Positions 33,695-37,773 of a DNA stretch of 37,773 nt are shown piece after piece. A program made the position numbers and the translations under genes. Source of the DNA: Amycolatopsis coloradensis (GTDB lineage Bacteria; Actinomycetota; Actinomycetes; Mycobacteriales; Pseudonocardiaceae); the NCBI RefSeq assembly GCF_001953865.1, contig NZ_MQUQ01000035.1:1-37773 (forward strand), read 5' to 3'. The notes under the pieces were generated by a model, which was given only the letters and a program-made list of their open reading frames with translations, searched no databases and was not told the DNA's origin. The first letter of the stretch is position 1; every line of letters starts with the position of its first letter.

Positions 33695-34009
33695 GTGAAG
33701 AAGCTGAGCATGACCGCGCCGGCGTTCGCCGCGGTGGCGACGGCGGCGACGGCCTTCGCCCCCACCGCGAGCGCCGCACCACGGCCGGAACTCTGCGTGC
33801 ACACGGCGTCGAACTACGGCGGTTCCACGACCTGCAGCAACGGGTGGAGCGGCATCAGCATCGGGAACTATCGCATCCGCAGCTGGTCCAACACCACCGA
33901 CAAGGTGTGGTGCCTGGAGAGCGACCGCGGCACCTGGCGCGCCTATCCCGGCTATGAACCCTACGCCGACTACGGCGAGGCCCGATTCCACGCCGCCCGC
34001 GAATGCTGA
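33695..34009 (+). CDS. small secreted Cys protein, inhibitor I36/crystallin-like
   Basis: A 104-residue exported protein. The signal peptide (KKLSMTAPAFAAVATAATAF) ends at ASA-AP. The mature part (ELCVHTASNYGGSTTC, then NYRIRSWSNTTDKVWCLESD) resembles the beta/gamma-crystallin-like fold of peptidase inhibitor family I36, with four cysteines able to form two disulfides. It may be a secreted protease inhibitor, but the match is by pattern only. GTG 33695 has GAAGGAG eight bases upstream. It starts 70 bases after the large SARP regulator and heads a run of three similar-sized secreted proteins. Confidence 0.75.
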   Translation: MKKLSMTAPAFAAVATAATAFAPTASAAPRPELCVHTASNYGGSTTCSNGWSGISIGNYRIRSWSNTTDKVWCLESDRGTWRAYPGYEPYADYGEARFHAAREC

Positions 34010-34087
34010 CGATCGGGATCGCGCAAAGCCAGCGCGAACATTGACTTCCGAGCCTGACTGGGTCAGGCCAGATTCTGGGGAGATTAC

Positions 34088-34528
34088 GTGCGTAGAACAC
34101 TAGGCAGGATTTCGGCCACGATCGCATCGGTGGTCGCCGCGTTCGCGCTCTTGCCCGCCGGGCAAGCCGTCGCCGACGCCAAGCAGTGCATCAAGGCCCC
34201 TGGGCCGGGGACTTATAATGAGGCCTGCATGTACATCTATGGCAACAGCACCTGGGTCGACAAGGTCGAGGTGTGGTTGTCGGCTACCCATGTCATGCCT
34301 CCGATCATCTACCCTGCGGACATCTGCCGGAGCAAGCTGGACGTCTGGGGCCGGTCAAGTGCCTCTGGGCACTGGGAGCAGACGTACACCCATCAGGGCT
34401 GCCACACGGGTACGCAGGGCGCGCTGTTCACCGCGGAGAAGAACGCGGTGAGCGGTTCCTACGTATGCAGCCGGACGACCTGGGACGGCAAGGCTTCCGA
34501 CACCAACTGTTTCCAGATCTGGCTCTAG
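34088..34528 (+). CDS. small secreted Cys-rich protein, unknown
   Basis: A 146-residue exported protein. The signal peptide (RRTLGRISATIASVVAAFAL then LPAGQAVADA) precedes a mature domain with six cysteines, enough for three disulfides, and a beta-rich, aromatic composition (ACMYIYGNSTWVDKVEVWLS, KLDVWGRSSASGHWEQTY). No family was recognised. GTG 34088 has GGGGAG upstream. It is followed after 21 bases by another secreted protein and probably shares its transcript. Confidence 0.8.
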   Translation: MRRTLGRISATIASVVAAFALLPAGQAVADAKQCIKAPGPGTYNEACMYIYGNSTWVDKVEVWLSATHVMPPIIYPADICRSKLDVWGRSSASGHWEQTYTHQGCHTGTQGALFTAEKNAVSGSYVCSRTTWDGKASDTNCFQIWL

Positions 34529-34549
34529 TCACCACGCTGGGTGGGAAGG

Positions 34550-34930
34550 ATGAGTATCTTGAACAAGCTTCGTCATGGTGCTGCTCTCGCCGCGATAGGT
34601 CTGGCGGCCGCGATCGGGACGACCGGCACCGCGCAGGCGGCCTCAACGCTTGTCGCCGAGCGATACTGTGCCGCGGCGGCCTGGTGTGACGTCGGCTTCT
34701 ACAGCTACGGCGGCCCCCTGGTGATCGAGTTCGATGTCTCGGGCGGGGCCAATGTGGCGATCAAGTCCTACATCAGCTCATCGGATTGCTTCCGGCGCGG
34801 GATGGTGAACGACGCACCACTGAGCTGGGCCTGCCAGTCGCCTGGTTATGGCGACCGATTCGCCCTCGTCGGCCTCGAGGACGAGAACGGCCCATGGCAG
34901 AGTATGTACATCAAGGTCTACCGGGTCTGA
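34550..34930 (+). CDS. small secreted Cys protein, unknown
   Basis: A 126-residue exported protein. The signal peptide (ILNKLRHGAALAAIGLAAAI then GTTGTAQA-AS) is clear. The mature part has four cysteines and alternating beta-type segments (LVIEFDVSGGANVAIKSYIS, RFALVGLEDENGPWQSMYIK). No family was recognised. ATG 34550 is chosen with GGTGGG a few bases upstream; GTG 34541 is possible. It ends 31 bases before a strong terminator, closing the secreted-protein run. Confidence 0.78.
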   Translation: MSILNKLRHGAALAAIGLAAAIGTTGTAQAASTLVAERYCAAAAWCDVGFYSYGGPLVIEFDVSGGANVAIKSYISSSDCFRRGMVNDAPLSWACQSPGYGDRFALVGLEDENGPWQSMYIKVYRV

Positions 34931-34961
34931 CGTTTCTCAAGGAACGAACTTCCGGTTCTCT

Positions 34962-34998
34962 CGAAGGGCGGACGGTCACAGTGACCGTCCGCCCTTCG
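34962..34998 (+). terminator. intrinsic-type hairpin terminator
   Basis: An 18-bp perfect stem (34962-34979 with 34981-34998) around a single A. The arms read CGAAGGGCGGACGGTCAC and its complement. Very stable in RNA and placed just after the last secreted-protein gene. No T-run follows, as is common in actinomycetes. Confidence 0.8.
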
Positions 34999-35604
34999 TC
35001 CTGGTGCAGGATCCGATCGAGGCTGGATCGATGACCGTTCCACGCACTTCCCGGTCACCACGACTACGCCCTCGCCGACCTCGACGCTCCCAGCAACACC
35101 AGAGAAGCAGGGATGGCAAGGCGACTTCGTTTCATGACGGCTCCGTTCCGCCCCCGGGGTGGCGCGGTCGTCGGCCTCGGTCTTCGATCACGGACGCGCC
35201 ATGTCGTTGGGGCTGTCCACGTCAGGAACCATTCCCTGGAGTGACCCACGTCACTCAACGTAGGAGTCGCATCCGTTCGGCGCAGCGTTACGCGGCGTTC
35301 GCTCACCGCTGACTTCACGCCGTGGTCTCGCAACCGCCGACACATTGACTCGTATGCAGAGGCGAGCTGTCAGGTTTCCGTGGGAAGAGCAACGGAGAAT
35401 GAAGAGCCGATGTGCCCGATCACTCGCGCTAGGTGAGCCGCTCTCGCGGCATACTGTCTCACTCACCTGACTGGCGAGGGCGGCGCGTCTCGCATCGGCT
35501 GGCCGTCGTATACCGCACCAAAAACGACAATGTCGGACCGGATCGAACCTTGGTCAGTGAATATGCCGCGGTTACCTGTGTTCCAGCGGGGAACACTCAG
35601 TGGT
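34999..35604. other. gene-free stretch after the terminator
   Basis: I see no supported gene, RNA or repeat here; the short open frames in it have no signature, start site or coding bias. Confidence 0.4.
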
Positions 35605-36258
35605 ATGAGCTCTGTGATCACTCCGATGTTTCGCTCATTGGCCGCGCTCAGGCGCGCGCGTGCCGTTCATCCTCGTGGTGTGGTGCTGGCGGGTGAGGTT
35701 GTCTCGGTGTCGACCGGATCCCTACCACTTCAGCCCGGTCCCGTCCTGGCCAGGTTGTCGAAAGGCGCTGGGACGCCGGGCGCCCTCCCTGACGCGCTGG
35801 GGCTCGCCCTGAGGTTCGGCGCTTCGTCCGCGTACTGGGACCTCTTGCTCACCACCTCGATGGGAGGCCGCCGCATCGGGCGGATGCTGCCTTGGCCCCT
35901 GCGCACCTGGAACAGTGATCGATACTGCAGCCTCATGGCCTATCGCGTCGACGACCGCACTCTCTGGTTCGGTGCGGAGGTGGCCGGTTTGCCTGCGGAT
36001 CGCGCTTCGGTCGCCGACGTGGCCCGGTCGGTGAACGTCGGCCCGTTGCGACTACGACTGAAGGTGGCTGTGGCTGGAGCGCCGTGGCGCCCTGCCGCCG
36101 AGATCGTCCTGTCGCGCATCAATGCCGAAGAACCGGCTATCGCTTTCGACCCGGTCGCGGCCCAACCTCCCGGCTTGCGTCTCACGCCGTCGTGGCTCGT
36201 GTCGATGCGAGCGGCCGCTTACTCGGGCAGTCGCGAGGGAAGACTGGCTTCCTCGTGA
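35605..36258 (+). CDS. unknown protein, faintly catalase-like
   Basis: A protein of about 217 residues with good coding bias. The N-terminal part (RARAVHPRGVVLAGEVVSV then VLARLSKGAGTPGALPDALG and LALRFG) recalls the beta-barrel region of catalase-related heme proteins (pattern RFS.G.G.P...PD..G.A.R), followed by WDLLLTTSMGG. The similarity is weak and no heme-ligand Tyr can be assigned. No signal peptide or membrane segment. The frame extends upstream to 35530; ATG 35605 begins at the first smooth segment, but no clear ribosome-binding site supports either start. Confidence 0.55.
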   Translation: MSSVITPMFRSLAALRRARAVHPRGVVLAGEVVSVSTGSLPLQPGPVLARLSKGAGTPGALPDALGLALRFGASSAYWDLLLTTSMGGRRIGRMLPWPLRTWNSDRYCSLMAYRVDDRTLWFGAEVAGLPADRASVADVARSVNVGPLRLRLKVAVAGAPWRPAAEIVLSRINAEEPAIAFDPVAAQPPGLRLTPSWLVSMRAAAYSGSREGRLASS

Positions 36259-36590
36259 CGCTCAATCCCTCGTGTGGCGGCCGGCGAACAGCCGCCTTTT
36301 CGACCGATGCGGATGGCGTGGTACAGCCAGATCAGCACCACGGAGCGCGTCGTGGTCGGACTGCGGCGGCATCGGGTTCCCTTCTTTTCCGGTCAAGGCG
36401 TCGTGGGGAAGGGCGAGTGGCAGGGTCTTGAAGGACGGCGCCGTCGATGTCGAAACGGTGCCGTAAGCAGGCTAGGTGGTACACCATAAGCAGGCCGCGT
36501 GCACGCACCGCTGTGGTTGCGAGGGCGGGAACGTCGACTTCGCGATCGCCGATCAGGCTCGGTCGAGTTGACTGACCAGCCGCAGGGGCC

Positions 36591-36650
36591 ATCGGCGGGT
36601 GTGGCTTTGTCCAGTTCGCCGGACACTGTGACGATCAGAAGATCGGTATC
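36591..36650 (-). pseudogene. short STAS-like fragment
   Basis: The reverse strand reads DTDLLIVTVSGELDKAT, the first strand and turn of STAS (anti-sigma factor antagonist) domains. It lapses into unrelated sequence after about 20 codons. This is the only recognisable piece in 36259-36735. Confidence 0.3.
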
Positions 36651-36735
36651 GGGGTGTTTCCCTGACGCGGTGCGGTCGTACAGTAAGGCTAATGCGGCGG
36701 TGTCACCTTGCCCCGGTTGCCGCCGGTTTCGGTCA

Positions 36736-37041
36736 TCATGGCGGCTCCCACGTGGGCGGACGGTCTTGTGCCGTTGGGACTGGGTAGCCCAGGTGATCAC
36801 GGGTTACTGTGACCGGTTCGGTGTCCGCCGAAAGTTCGGTGACGGCGATACCGAGTCCGGCGAGTACGTCCATGGCGTGCGGTGCGACACCGTCACCGCA
36901 GACCTTGTCGCGGGGGAAGTCGGCGGTGTCCAGCATCAGTACGCGTGCGGTGGGGGCAGCCCGCAAGGCCGCGGTCGCCGCCGACGACCCGGCTGGACCG
37001 GCGCCGACGATCACGAGGTCCCAGTCCTCCGTGGCGTTCAT
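36736..37041 (-). pseudogene. 5' part of an FAD-dependent geranylgeranyl reductase-like gene
   Basis: From ATG 37041 the reverse strand encodes a Rossmann FAD-binding start (WDLVIVGAGPAGSSAATAAL, the GxGxxG motif) followed by ADFPRDKVCGDGVAPHAMDV, typical of geranylgeranyl reductase/FAD monooxygenases. After LGYPVP the sequence turns into an unrelated tail and stops at about 101 residues, where the family has about 400. The 3' end has thus been lost. It overlaps the stop of the upstream fragment by one base (TGATG). Confidence 0.75.
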
Positions 37042-37397
37042 CAGTGCGCGAGCTGGTCGACGACGGCGGCGAACAGCCGCGGTGCCCGGGCGGCGACCGG
37101 CACGATCCGCGGCGAGAGCGCCGGTCGCCCGCGTGCCCACAGCAGGGTTTCGGTCAACCACCGTGACCGCCGCGTGGTCCGTTTCCATGCGCGGTCGTAG
37201 TCGGCGGGACGATCCGCGCGCAGGCAGCGGACGAGTTCGGCCGCGGTGGCCAGTACCACCGCGAGACCTTCGCCGGTGAGGGCGTCGATGTAACCGGCCG
37301 CGTCCCCGACGAGCAGGACGCGCCCCGCGACCCGGCCCGACGCCCGTTGCCGGAGCGGGCCCGCGCCCCGGACCGACGACACCGGTTCCGCCCCGGC
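37041..37397 (-). pseudogene. 3' part of an FAD-dependent oxidoreductase
   Basis: The reverse strand encodes the C-terminal part of an FAD-dependent oxidoreductase: VRGAGPLRQRASGRVAG, then GRVLLVGDAAGYIDALTGEG (the conserved second FAD-binding GD motif) and a helical end. In frame upstream there is a stop at 37401-37403, and the N-terminal two thirds are absent. Together with the next fragment it is a slice across the junction of two neighbouring oxidoreductase genes. Confidence 0.7.
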
Positions 37398-37501
37398 TAG
37401 TCATGCCGCGAGGTGAGGGGAAGGCGGTGAGTTGGTCGGTGAGCCCGCCGCGGAAAAGGTCATTCCCCTTGACGCGCCGAACCCGACGGGCTGGACCTCA
37501 T

Positions 37502-37773
37502 GCTGGCCTGGCGGGCGCGCTCACACAGATTCGCCACCCGCCGGGCAAGAGGGACGCACGCGGGGCGGGGCCGCGCGACGAGCGGGAATCGGCGATCACC
37601 AACGATCCCGGCATCGTAGGCGGGTTCGGCGACGACGGGCTGTTCATCACCAAGATGCTCGGCGCGGTGTCGATCGGCGAAGCCGGGGTCCGCGAGTTCG
37701 CCCACACCGAACCAGTGGACACCACCACCCCAGAGGACCTGCGCGACGTCGCGCTCACCGCACACCAGTACCA
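37502..37773 (+). CDS. possible partial gene running off the right edge
   Basis: A forward frame is open from at least 37502 to the window end. Its later part has coding-like composition (SAITNDPGIVGGFGDDGLFI, then KMLGAVSIGEAGVREFAHTE and DTTTPEDLRDVALTAHQ). No start with a ribosome-binding site and no family could be identified. Another forward frame just upstream (EPAAEKVIPLDAPNPTGW, about 37441-37490) also looks coding-like, so a frameshift may separate the two. A reverse-strand frame over the same bases is the alternative. Confidence 0.35.

Noticed and set aside
36393..36800. An intact STAS anti-sigma antagonist gene on the reverse strand
   Set aside because: Only the first strand and turn of the domain can be read; what follows is Arg-rich and unlike STAS.
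1..37773. CRISPR arrays, tRNA or rRNA genes, integrase and attachment site of a mobile island
   Set aside because: No regularly spaced repeats, no recognisable tRNA cloverleaf with GTTCGA-type T-arm in context, and no integrase gene were seen by reading. A dedicated scan would be needed to exclude a degenerate tRNA.

Overview
High-GC actinomycete DNA, probably from the Pseudonocardiales/Streptomyces side of the phylum. The signs are strong G/C preference at third codon positions, frequent GTG and TTG starts, several leaderless genes, MmyB-type, SARP/NB-ARC and TrmB-LuxR regulators, and many small secreted proteins. The window is accessory chromosome: an intact, compact biosynthetic cluster lies between stretches full of broken genes.

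Left flank (1-6600). An MmyB-type regulator, a relic of a polyketide synthase dehydratase domain, a secreted ricin-type lectin, a frameshifted remnant, a hydrolase/MerR pair with a MerR-type operator, and a leaderless GNAT acetyltransferase. Then comes about 1.7 kb of decayed coding sequence that includes a frameshifted small secreted protein.

Biosynthetic cluster (about 6629-22054). A truncated NB-ARC regulator, a type II thioesterase and a TrmB/LuxR-like regulator point right. Leftward genes encode an AsnB-like amidotransferase, a PNPOx-fold flavoprotein, an MFS exporter (with a divergent TetR and two tandem palindromic operators), a PPM-family methyltransferase, a free acyl carrier protein, a class II synthetase-like amino acid:carrier protein ligase and an AurF-type diiron oxygenase. 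From a divergent promoter, a tight rightward operon encodes a KAS III-like enzyme with a Cys-His-His active site, a BtrJ-like ATP-grasp ligase, a BtrK-like PLP decarboxylase fused to a second carrier protein, a KAS-like protein without the catalytic Cys, and a dedicated AcpS. No modular NRPS or PKS is present. The inferred logic is that two amino acids are loaded on two carrier proteins by two unrelated ligases. One is decarboxylated on its carrier (as in the butirosin side chain), one is possibly N-oxygenated by the diiron enzyme, and the two are joined by the KAS-like pair, amidated and/or methylated, and exported. I do not recognise the product, and this is the best candidate for an undescribed system.

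Right flank (22.2-37.8 kb). A coupled pair (unknown protein plus DEDDh exonuclease-TerB-like-BRCT protein), a leaderless gene with a possible PD-(D/E)XK-like motif, and a dead IS701-family element with terminal repeats and CTAG target duplications. Then a secreted protein, a 32-bp perfect palindrome, broken APH-like and PLD-like genes, an ArsR-type winged-helix regulator, a 1005-residue XRE-SARP-NB-ARC-TPR regulator followed by three small Cys-rich secreted proteins and a strong terminator, one unknown gene, and a slice of an FAD-oxidoreductase operon. A possible partial gene runs off the right edge. No tRNA, rRNA or CRISPR array was seen.
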